A stretch of 64,000 nucleotides of DNA, taken from NCBI RefSeq assembly GCF_003336665.1, contig NZ_QPIJ01000001.1:124001-188000 (forward strand), given 5' to 3'. This DNA comes from Vreelandella rituensis (GTDB lineage Bacteria > Pseudomonadota > Gammaproteobacteria > Pseudomonadales > Halomonadaceae). Below, one piece after another: positions 8,756 to 16,403 of this stretch (position 1 is its first letter; the number at the start of each line of letters is the position of its first letter). Under the pieces are notes generated by a model, which was not told the DNA's origin, made no database searches, and was given only the letters and a program-made list of their open reading frames with translations. A program made the position numbers and the translations under genes.

Positions 8756-11254
8756 ATGCGTGCAACGCTACGGGATGCATCGGGACGCATGCTCCGACCG
8801 GCAAAAATACTGCTGGTCCTTATGTTTTTAACTCTTTTCTCTGCCATGGCGAACGGCGAAGACCCCCCGGTTAATGGCGCCAGCACCGCCAGCACCCAGA
8901 TAGGGTGGTCCACCGCTTTAGAGGGGGCCGATAAAGCCAAGCTGGCATTTGGCGGAGATGCCTCCTGGGGCAGCGCCAGAGCCTCGTTGCAGGCCGCTAA
9001 AACCAGCTTGCCTGACATTCAGGCCATCGCGGCAAGCTCCAGTGGTAGCTTGTCAGCCATGTTGGGCCTAACCCCAGAGTTTCAGCTGGGTGGTATCGGT
9101 GGCTATTTCCTCAACGTAATCTTTGGTAGTGATCTTCTGGCTCGCGTGGTCGGGGGTGATTCTCAAGAAGGGCCATCAAATCACTTGATGGGCGCGATCA
9201 TTAAATTTGCGACTTACCTGGGGATGGCTGTCGCGATCGCATTCGGCGTCGTGCACGCGATAACGATGTTCTTCTCCTACTTAGAGTACGGAGACATTCT
9301 AGGGGAAGCTCGAGAGCGCATGATCGGTGCCTTTCGTGCCGTTATCACGCTGATGCTGATTTCGCCAATGACCACTGATGGGCTGGCGCCAGCGCAATAC
9401 GCCGCCATGTGGGCGGCGGCCGGTTCCAATGGCATGGGCAACAAGCTGGCGTTCGTCGTGGCTGGTAAAGGCTTTGGTGATCCCCAGGAAGGCGGCAGTG
9501 TTTTCTCGCTCGATAGCTCAGCTTCATTCGATCCGCGTGAGAACGCCTCGGCGTTCAGTGAGATGGTGGGGGCCGAATCATGCCGCCGCCAGATGGGCGC
9601 AATGGGGCGAAGTGCTGCGAGCGTCAGGAGTGTGTGTGGTCGTATCACCATTTCCTCGGTCGACATCGAAAATGCTACAACGGTTGATATCAACATAGGG
9701 GAGCTTAGCGATTCGCAGATCGAGGCATCCTGCGATGACATGGATGATACTGCGCTGAAAAATACCTGTATCTCAGTTCGTCAGCAACAGCGCGCTTCGC
9801 AAGCGTCTATTTCAGATCTGTATGAGACATACGGCAACGACCTTAGCTCCGATGCGGCGCGGGCGGATATGGAGGCGTTGGCTAACGTCTACGTGGAATC
9901 TATTGGGACTAGAGTAGAGGACATTAATGCGAGTGTTTGCAGCGAGACAAATGCCTGTCAGAACTCGGCGGTCGATTCCCTAACAGAGAGAATGCATGAA
10001 GCTGCCGTGGCGTCAGGTGTCGATCCTGCCGACGCCACCTTTGAAATCGATAACGTGGTAGCGACAACCGCGATCGGCCAGGAGTTTCAGGGCATGATCG
10101 TTCAGCTGGGTTGGCCGGGCCTTGCCACGATTTATTCTAGCCTGGGCGACCGGGTTGACGCAGTAGGCCGGATTCAATCTAACGGTACGGATAGTAGCGG
10201 TTGGCAAGTCAGGGACAGCATACGCCAGGCCAATAGCACCTTGGTACGAGTGAACAGCCAAATCCAATCGGACCGTGTTCAGGCATTGGTGGCCGCTGAA
10301 GCCGCTGGAGATGCATATGTCAGGCGTGGTGTTGGTGAAACCCTCGGTGATTTAATTGGGTATTGGTTTGGTGAAGGGGCGGTAGTCGCTAATGAAGCAG
10401 CCCAGACATTTTTTATCTGGCTTTTAGATCCCTTGTTCACTCAGCCGGGCCCGGCAGCAACGTATGAGCTAGGTGCCAACGTGCTCGGTACGTTGATGGC
10501 AGCGGCTGCCATTCACGACTTTCTGACCTTGATCCCGGGAGGGGAAGTTGCGACCTCGGCGGTGACCACTCTGGTCGAGACCGTTTCCAGCAAACTAGGC
10601 AGTGGAACGGAGGGCATTCCTTTTGGGGAAGGGTCGTTAATCCTGTATGCACTGATGGCGGGCTTTGGCTTGCTGCTCATATTCGTGATGATGATCTCGC
10701 TGTTTCTGGTCATGGTACTGCCCAAACTGCCCATCCTTATTGTCGCCATGCTTATGGCGGAATGGGCGATATGGTCGGCCATTATTGTGTTCGGTTCGAC
10801 CATCTGGGTGGCGGTAAATCTCTCGAACCTGACCAATACGCCGCATCTTGCCACCATGGCGTTCCTGCGTGGGATTGGCGTCCTGATGTATCTGTTCCTC
10901 TACCCGATGCTGGTGGTGGTTGCCATTGTGATCAGCGTGATCATTTACAACCTCCTGGTACCCACCCTGGCGATGATGCTTATGGGTTCGTTTAATGCCG
11001 GGTTCGTGGACTCGATACTCGGCATCTTTGCGCTGCCTTTCGTCATTTTGTTTGCCGTGGCGCTAGCTGCCTTTCTCTCCATTACAGCGATCGCTCGTAT
11101 CCCAGACATGATCAACGGGATGCTGGGCATCCAGTCGCCTGGGCAGTCCATTTCCGGCTCCATGATGTCCTACATGGGTGGCCCTCAGAACTATAACAAT
11201 GCCGCCGATCCGCGCTCTGCCTTCACCAATGCGATGGCGGCCGGAGGCAAGTGA
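8756..11254 (+). CDS. dotA: DotA/TraY-like polytopic membrane protein
   Basis: Large inner-membrane protein of Dot/Icm-type secretion, corresponding to Legionella DotA and IncI TraY. I prefer ATG 8756 (832 residues) because AAGGAG directly abuts the upstream ATG 8747. The topology fits the family: an N-terminal signal/anchor ending near ANGE (residue about 35), membrane helices at about 145-175 and 190-210, a long hydrophilic loop (about 240-520), then a cluster of helices from about 540 to 790. Three of these helices are very hydrophobic and lie at 635-760. It overlaps the next gene at GTGA. The role is known from the family; identity here rests on size and topology. Confidence 0.75.
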   Translation: MRATLRDASGRMLRPAKILLVLMFLTLFSAMANGEDPPVNGASTASTQIGWSTALEGADKAKLAFGGDASWGSARASLQAAKTSLPDIQAIAASSSGSLSAMLGLTPEFQLGGIGGYFLNVIFGSDLLARVVGGDSQEGPSNHLMGAIIKFATYLGMAVAIAFGVVHAITMFFSYLEYGDILGEARERMIGAFRAVITLMLISPMTTDGLAPAQYAAMWAAAGSNGMGNKLAFVVAGKGFGDPQEGGSVFSLDSSASFDPRENASAFSEMVGAESCRRQMGAMGRSAASVRSVCGRITISSVDIENATTVDINIGELSDSQIEASCDDMDDTALKNTCISVRQQQRASQASISDLYETYGNDLSSDAARADMEALANVYVESIGTRVEDINASVCSETNACQNSAVDSLTERMHEAAVASGVDPADATFEIDNVVATTAIGQEFQGMIVQLGWPGLATIYSSLGDRVDAVGRIQSNGTDSSGWQVRDSIRQANSTLVRVNSQIQSDRVQALVAAEAAGDAYVRRGVGETLGDLIGYWFGEGAVVANEAAQTFFIWLLDPLFTQPGPAATYELGANVLGTLMAAAAIHDFLTLIPGGEVATSAVTTLVETVSSKLGSGTEGIPFGEGSLILYALMAGFGLLLIFVMMISLFLVMVLPKLPILIVAMLMAEWAIWSAIIVFGSTIWVAVNLSNLTNTPHLATMAFLRGIGVLMYLFLYPMLVVVAIVISVIIYNLLVPTLAMMLMGSFNAGFVDSILGIFALPFVILFAVALAAFLSITAIARIPDMINGMLGIQSPGQSISGSMMSYMGGPQNYNNAADPRSAFTNAMAAGGK

Positions 11255-12216
11255 CGCGAATGAGCTTACACATAAACCAAAGCAGTGAGACAGAGTACAA
11301 AACCATGGCCGGCACTCACATGCAGAAGCAACAGGTCACCGAAGACTGTCTCAGGCCAAGTATTTTCGGAACCTACCCGGAAGCGTTCAATTTCGGGACA
11401 ACCACACCGATATGGCTGGGTTGTCCGGCGAGCGTGTCCGTTCAGGCATCTGCTCAGGACATGAGTTGCCAGGTGGTGATTGAGCAAGGTGCCGCGTCCC
11501 ATGGATTTTATATTTCGTCGCAGGCGGTGTCTGAAGTCAGCCTGTCGCGATTTTTGAGTTACTGGATGCGCGATGCCTTTCACAAGCTTCCGCTTGTCTC
11601 GCCTCAGGCAGCCTATGCGCTCGTGACATCGCTTGCCGCAGAGGGACATTGCTGTATTTGGGAAAATGCCTTGCTCAGTCAGCGTGAATGGAAGCGCGTG
11701 CTCAACAGGGCTCGACTGGAGACCTGCGAAAGAGACGTAAGCCTGAGCATTATCAAATCGCTCATACTGGAAGCGGATCTAATGGCCATGCTGAAAAGCG
11801 GCCGATCGGTGGATCATCTTTTTCAAGGATTACAGGAGGCCTTGGGAGCGTCTCTTGGCCCTGGCATCGCCGATTCGATACACCGCATGGCGACATGTAT
11901 TCAGGGAGGCAAAGGTGTAGCGCTTTTGTCAGATCGCTCGCGGGGCCGTGAGGCGTTCGAAAAAGTCGAAGATGCACTGGAAGGTTACGACTGGCTGGTG
12001 GTGTGTGGCGACAGGATGCTCGAGCGTCACGCCGCCCATGTGGCATCCAAGCGCAACATGCCGGTCATCAGCATGCTTTCGAAAAATGAGCTGCGTAACA
12101 ACCTTCTGAAGTATGCCAGCGACGTGCAAGTAGTCGGCAGGAAAGAACAGCTGGGCGTGTACCGCACGCAAGTCGTAGAGGCATCCACAAGAAAACAAGG
12201 AGGTGTGAGTGGCTAA
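11251..12216 (+). CDS. unknown protein between DotA and the sigma factor
   Basis: A 321-residue soluble protein that overlaps dotA by four bases and the sigma gene by eight, so the three are translationally coupled. GTG 11251 is three bases after GGAGG; ATG 11260 is the alternative. There are several Cys residues, but no regular zinc motif. The last third (about 215-300) has the beta-alpha pattern of a small Rossmann-like fold. No named family recognised. Confidence 0.75.
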   Translation: MTRMSLHINQSSETEYKTMAGTHMQKQQVTEDCLRPSIFGTYPEAFNFGTTTPIWLGCPASVSVQASAQDMSCQVVIEQGAASHGFYISSQAVSEVSLSRFLSYWMRDAFHKLPLVSPQAAYALVTSLAAEGHCCIWENALLSQREWKRVLNRARLETCERDVSLSIIKSLILEADLMAMLKSGRSVDHLFQGLQEALGASLGPGIADSIHRMATCIQGGKGVALLSDRSRGREAFEKVEDALEGYDWLVVCGDRMLERHAAHVASKRNMPVISMLSKNELRNNLLKYASDVQVVGRKEQLGVYRTQVVEASTRKQGGVSG

Positions 12217-13084
12217 GTTTTCGGGAACGATGGCCGATGCCATTCTCGCGGCTCAGACGGGTGACAGGGATGCCATGGAACACTGCATCGTCACGATTCA
12301 GGATCCCCTGGAAAAGCTGGTGCGAACCTACACGAACTTCTCTGATCGCCACGCCCAGCCAATCGAAAGACAGGATTTATATAACGATGCCCTGTTGAGC
12401 ATCATGGAAGGGATTGGGAAGTTTCGTCCGGACCCGGCCCTGCCGGATGCCATGGTCAGAAACCAGTTTATTCGCTACTACCTGGATCATGTCCGCCCCG
12501 TGGTGAGGCGATCATGCCAAGAGGCTTCCCAACCAATCTCCATGCCTGACTGGGCGATAAAATTCGCGCCAAAAATCAAGCGGGCCATTAGCAAGATCAG
12601 TAACCGCACCGAGGGCGAATTCAATTATGCCTCCCTCGACCCAGAGGAAGTGGCGGCCTTGTCAGGGGCGCCCTTGTCTCGAGTGAAGCTCTTTCTCGCC
12701 AAAGGGCTTGGTCGGGCTCCCACGATGATGTTCCAGGACTGGGGGTCCCTTGTCGAGTCGAGCATGAGTCGAGATGGTATTGCTCTGGATGCGGATTCCC
12801 CGGATTCCATCGGCGACAGTCAGGATTTAACGGTGATCGAAAAAGCATTACTCAGTGATGAGACAAAGGAGATTGTCGCAAAGGCCTGGCGCTTGATGAC
12901 GCCAATGCAAAAGCAGGTGTTATCAATGCGCTATGGTTTTGGCGTCGAACCCCTTGGGCGCATGGCGACAGCCAAGACGCTCGGTGTCACCGAATACACG
13001 GTACGCCAGGCCGAAGAACATGGGTTGGAGCTGATCCGCGAAGTGATAGAGATGCCGTCTCGCAATCGCTATGAAACGGCCTGA
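12209..13084 (+). CDS. sigma70-family RNA polymerase sigma factor
   Basis: Predicted to direct RNA polymerase to a dedicated promoter set. It has 291 residues, about the length of RpoH. Residues about 50-110 fit region 2 (ERQDLYNDAL..., then FRPDP and an Arg-rich helix). The middle resembles region 3. Residues about 230-285 are a good region 4: LMTPMQKQVLSMRYGFG followed by the helix-turn-helix TLGVTEYTVRQAEEHGL. GTG start follows AAGGAGG. It is the last gene of the dotA operon, so it should be made together with the transfer apparatus. Ten copies of a non-standard promoter element in the window are its likely targets (inference). There is no anti-sigma gene that I can identify. Confidence 0.85.
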   Translation: MAKFSGTMADAILAAQTGDRDAMEHCIVTIQDPLEKLVRTYTNFSDRHAQPIERQDLYNDALLSIMEGIGKFRPDPALPDAMVRNQFIRYYLDHVRPVVRRSCQEASQPISMPDWAIKFAPKIKRAISKISNRTEGEFNYASLDPEEVAALSGAPLSRVKLFLAKGLGRAPTMMFQDWGSLVESSMSRDGIALDADSPDSIGDSQDLTVIEKALLSDETKEIVAKAWRLMTPMQKQVLSMRYGFGVEPLGRMATAKTLGVTEYTVRQAEEHGLELIREVIEMPSRNRYETA

Positions 13085-13097
13085 CGCAGGTGTTGGA

Positions 13098-13119
13098 TCC
13101 TCACGCGCTAGCGCGTGAG
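13098..13119. terminator. perfect 22-bp palindrome between convergent genes
   Basis: CCTCACGCGCT followed by its exact reverse complement, between the stops at 13084 and 13130. There is no T tract, so it may be a hairpin barrier rather than a classical terminator. Confidence 0.55.
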
Positions 13120-13129
13120 GCAGGAAGTG

Positions 13130-13591
13130 TCACTCGGTGAAGGTCACAGGCTTGGGCTTCCGATTTTTTTGCCGGACAACGACGGTGCCCGCAAGCTTAT
13201 CGTGCCAGCCTTGCTTTCGGTCATCGAAGACGACCCATAAGAAACCGAGCCCGAGCGGCAACATTGACAGATAGTAGGCAAAGTATCGCCCGACCAGTTG
13301 CCCCGTACTTGCCGGGTTCCCACTTTTCGCATCAACAATTTTTGCGGCAACGGCCATTTTTCCAGGGGTTGCCTGCTTTACCACCCAGAACAAGATTGCC
13401 GCGACGGCCGGAAATATCCAGGACAACAACAGATCCATCGGCCCTTGGACGAAGCTATCGCTGAGCCAGTACGAGTCGCCATAGAATACGGTCAGTAGCG
13501 GCCATATTATGACCCCCAGCAAAATGGTGTCGATCACAGCGGCACCGGTTCGTGGCCAAAACCCCACATATTCCAATTCATCTGATTGCAC
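13130..13591 (-). CDS. RDD-family membrane protein
   Basis: A 153-residue inner-membrane protein. The family's signature is an early Arg in the first helix (GFWPRTGAAVIDT) and Asp-Asp pairs further on (VFDDRKQGWHDKLAGT). I see three to four hydrophobic segments (about 15-35, 50-70, 105-125). The start is GTG 13591 behind AGGAG. RDD proteins are poorly characterised; some are linked to ion antiport. A transfer role is not evident. Confidence 0.85.
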   Translation of the reverse strand: MQSDELEYVGFWPRTGAAVIDTILLGVIIWPLLTVFYGDSYWLSDSFVQGPMDLLLSWIFPAVAAILFWVVKQATPGKMAVAAKIVDAKSGNPASTGQLVGRYFAYYLSMLPLGLGFLWVVFDDRKQGWHDKLAGTVVVRQKNRKPKPVTFTE

Positions 13592-13718
13592 TGTTATCTC
13601 CTATATCCACGGCGCCTCGGTGCTTAGGGCGAAGTGCGGTCACCCGCCGCCTTCGAACAACTATATGCATCGTCGTATCCGAGAAAAGCGGGCGGTCCTT
13701 TGTACATGGGTGAGCCAA

Positions 13719-14201
13719 TTACATGCCCGGGCCTTTGAAGCCTGGGAGTGTTGGCTTTGAAGGCCCAGCTTCTTGCTTTTTTTCCTTGGCATTCTTCAGG
13801 CCGGAAAGGATCGCATTGAGCGACAGCGCCTCTTCCATGGTCTGGTTGCTGGCATTCTCAGGATCCATGCTTTGTTCAGCGCGATCTGGCTGAAAGCCCC
13901 CTTTTTCCGCTTTTGAACCAGGCTTGGACATCATGTTGCCAAGTTTCTCCTGGGCACCGGACGTCATTTTCCCCGTGGTGTTCACGGCCTGATTGGCGAG
14001 TTTGAGCTTTTGCATGATTGGCATGGCTTTCGATGCGACACCCGCGGCTCCAGAGGCGCCAGCAGCACCTCCGGCGGCTGTGGCACCACCGGCAGCGGCG
14101 GCCCCACCGGCAGCGGCAGCTCCACCAGCGGCGGCGGCCCCACCAGCGGCGCCTGCGCTACTAACGGCGGCTGCGCCAGCGATAACGATTGGAACTGGCA
14201 T
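13719..14201 (-). CDS. Ala/Gly-repeat exported or membrane-associated protein
   Basis: A 160-residue protein of unknown function. ATG 14201 is preferred (GAGGT eight bases before) over upstream starts that would run into the neighbouring gene. Residues 5-60 are a long Ala/Gly stretch of AAAAGG-type repeats; the rest is Lys/Gln-rich with a helical segment at about 62-90. The hydrophobic low-complexity start could be a membrane-inserting segment, as in small pilin- or glycine-zipper-like proteins. Linked closely with the next two genes. Confidence 0.65.
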   Translation of the reverse strand: MPVPIVIAGAAAVSSAGAAGGAAAAGGAAAAGGAAAAGGATAAGGAAGASGAAGVASKAMPIMQKLKLANQAVNTTGKMTSGAQEKLGNMMSKPGSKAEKGGFQPDRAEQSMDPENASNQTMEEALSLNAILSGLKNAKEKKQEAGPSKPTLPGFKGPGM

Positions 14202-14211
14202 AGAATTCACC

Positions 14212-14571
14212 TCACTTGGTGTAGATATCCACGAAATCTTGGATCTGAATGATGAGTGACTGGGCAATGCTGTAAACCAGGTAGGCCCCATTATCGGGAT
14301 CAAGCACCTGCCCGGGAAAGCGGGTCTTGATCGAGCGCAGCTCCCGCAGCGTTGCGCGCGAGGCGCCGCCTTGCTTCAACAGCTCTACATAGGTCTGGTT
14401 GGCGAGTTCCAGTGCTTCATCATTTTTCCCCAGTCGATGGCGATAGTTTCCCGGCCTATGCATTAGTAGCCGCTCCAGGGCTTCGTTAAGGCCATCCTCG
14501 AGAGTGTTGATAATGTCGAGCTCTTTATCCCAGATTTCCATGATGCTCTGGGCGTTGCGTAGTGACGCCAT
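14212..14571 (-). CDS. small helical protein of unknown function
   Basis: A 119-residue, mostly alpha-helical protein. The start is decided by the ribosome site: AAGGA abuts ATG 14577 but lies six bases from ATG 14571, so translation most likely begins MASLRN. Longer upstream extensions read antisense-like sequence within the next gene. The middle is rich in Glu and Leu. Member of the 14896-13719 cluster. Confidence 0.65.
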   Translation of the reverse strand: MASLRNAQSIMEIWDKELDIINTLEDGLNEALERLLMHRPGNYRHRLGKNDEALELANQTYVELLKQGGASRATLRELRSIKTRFPGQVLDPDNGAYLVYSIAQSLIIQIQDFVDIYTK

Positions 14572-14584
14572 GGGCATTCCTTGA

Positions 14585-14896
14585 TCAGTGATCGATTTGT
14601 GCAAGACGAATGATTTCCTTCTCGGCCACGCCTTGATCGAGCAGCACCGCCACGGGGTCATCGTGTTGCTTGAGGTGAAGGGAGATCCGCCCGGACCCAA
14701 GCCAAGCATTGTCCAGCGGCGCCTTCCCATCAAAGCCGTGGGCACGCTGTTCACCCCCAAACAGGTCTTCGATACGTACATGATCCTGTGAAATCTCAGC
14801 CACAGGCAGATTCAGGGTATCCATATCGTCTTCCTGCCAGTCGGCATAGAGCGGGATGCCCAGCTGATGCAGTTTTATGGCGTGATGTAAGAGCAT
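14585..14896 (-). CDS. small protein of unknown function
   Basis: A 103-residue soluble, His- and Asp-rich protein, ATG behind AAGGA. It is first of a three-gene leftward cluster with 13-17 base gaps. No motif recognised. Confidence 0.6.
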   Translation of the reverse strand: MLLHHAIKLHQLGIPLYADWQEDDMDTLNLPVAEISQDHVRIEDLFGGEQRAHGFDGKAPLDNAWLGSGRISLHLKQHDDPVAVLLDQGVAEKEIIRLAQIDH

Positions 14897-14968
14897 GACG
14901 TAATCCTTGTTCGCTTTAGCCCAAATCTTCGGTGTTACTTCTTAGCTGATGCCCCTTCAATTATACCG

Positions 14969-16330
14969 TCAAGGCGTCGGCGCAGGGGGTGTTGAAACGA
15001 CCCTGACATTGGACCAGCCACGACCGCTGCGCGTAGTGTCCATGGCGTTGTTTCGCGGCTGGCGAGGCTTGGGCATATCTAGCTCCTCCATCGGAGCCTG
15101 CGTGACACCGACAAGGGCGGGAGGCAGGGTCTGAGTATCGATAGTGGCGACTTCAGCGGCAACTGCCTGGTTTTCAGCCTCGCGGCTTGTGTCGGCAGTA
15201 GCCGGGAGCTGCAGCGAGTCGAAATAGGCTTGGGTCTTCTCAGGCCAGGTGGTCTTCTTCGGGAACCAGGCAATCTCAGGTTCCTCGCCCACCATAAAGC
15301 TCTGCAGGGCCGTCACCACTGGCGCAATGTCGTTGATGGCGCTACGTATGGCATCGGCACGGCCATTGGGGGCATCCTTGTCGGCGGCTCGGGTTCCCCA
15401 GCCATCCAGGTAGGCGGCATGGTCACGCAGGCTATAATCCAGGTTGAGCATGCGCCCGGCGACGCTGGCGAAAAACTCGGCACGCACTTCCTCGGCGGCA
15501 TAGCCTTCATGAAAAAGCTTGTTCGCCTCTTCTGCGGTCTCGGCCTCAAGGTAGCCGAAGCGATCCTGACGCGACGGCACACCGGTCCAGTGATAGAACT
15601 CGTGCAGGCAGTCAGCGGCCCATTTGTCGGGGGAAGCGTGATCCTGGCTCAGCGGCATGCTGATGACCCCGCCATCCGAGCGCTGCTTGCTTGGGATGAA
15701 GGCAGGGGAGCCGCCAGGCTCGATCGTCGCCCCGGCGGCGGCGACGAAATGCGACACCAGCTCGTGCGAGGTGATTTCAGGATGATCTTCCAGCGGTGGT
15801 GGCTCGAAACCCGCAATGTCATTGATGTGGAAGGCAGCGAAGGGCTTGAAGCCCACCGGCCTGCCCCGGTTTTCCTCTTCTTCCTGGTCGTCGGGCTGGC
15901 TGAGGTCGACGCGACGGGCTTTGGACGATGCCTGCTTATGGTCGCCATCGGCTTGAGCGGAGGCTTCATCCTCCTGAGGCTTCCTGCCGATATTCACGGG
16001 GCGCATCAAGCGCGTGGCAGCGCTTCCCTTGACTGGGAACAGCTTCTCACCAGCATGTTCACGCGCCTTGGCGAGCGTGCAGAAACGCCCATCTCGCGTT
16101 CCCTTGCGCGCCATGGCAACCATGGCAAGAATGGCGTTGAGGCCACGATAAGGCCGCTGCGTGATGGCGTTTCGCGGACGCGAAAGCGCCGGGTTCTTAA
16201 CCACACCGGAAAAGTCTGCGGCCGTGACTCCTTCGTTCTCCAACAGGTTAAGGATGTCATCGCCAACTTTCTCGATGACCTCCTTTGTGGTGGGCGCTGG
16301 TGGACGTGCCTTGCGCTTGCTCTCTGCCAT
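14969..16330 (-). CDS. ardC: ArdC-like antirestriction protein with zincin motif
   Basis: ArdC-type proteins protect incoming plasmid DNA from host restriction; they join an ssDNA-binding N-domain to a metallopeptidase-like domain. Here residues about 45-110 match the N-domain (QRPYRGLNAILAMVA, then an Ala/Lys-rich segment). The zincin active site is HEFYH at 243-247, with a downstream acidic cluster AAEEVRAEFFA (Glu281/Glu285) as the third ligand. The tail is Pro/Ala-rich. At 453 residues it is longer than typical ArdC because of an acidic insert at about 110-160 and the tail. ATG follows GGAGG. Promoter P4 lies 40 bp upstream, placing it in the plasmid regulon. Confidence 0.75.
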   Translation of the reverse strand: MAESKRKARPPAPTTKEVIEKVGDDILNLLENEGVTAADFSGVVKNPALSRPRNAITQRPYRGLNAILAMVAMARKGTRDGRFCTLAKAREHAGEKLFPVKGSAATRLMRPVNIGRKPQEDEASAQADGDHKQASSKARRVDLSQPDDQEEEENRGRPVGFKPFAAFHINDIAGFEPPPLEDHPEITSHELVSHFVAAAGATIEPGGSPAFIPSKQRSDGGVISMPLSQDHASPDKWAADCLHEFYHWTGVPSRQDRFGYLEAETAEEANKLFHEGYAAEEVRAEFFASVAGRMLNLDYSLRDHAAYLDGWGTRAADKDAPNGRADAIRSAINDIAPVVTALQSFMVGEEPEIAWFPKKTTWPEKTQAYFDSLQLPATADTSREAENQAVAAEVATIDTQTLPPALVGVTQAPMEELDMPKPRQPRNNAMDTTRSGRGWSNVRVVSTPPAPTP

Positions 16331-16370
16331 GATCGCCTCCGGAATGCCTGGTTTGTCCCTGCTGTCATTG

Positions 16371-16403
16371 ATATAGGGGTCAAACTCAGAAACCGAGCGA
16401 AGT
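16371..16403 (-). promoter_or_regulatory. plasmid promoter element P4
   Basis: Minus strand: ACTTCGCTC, 13 bp, GACCCCTATAT, 40 bp before the ardC start. The upstream box is the weakest of the set and lies inside the last codons of the 1565-residue gene, where coding constraint may explain the mismatches. Confidence 0.75.
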
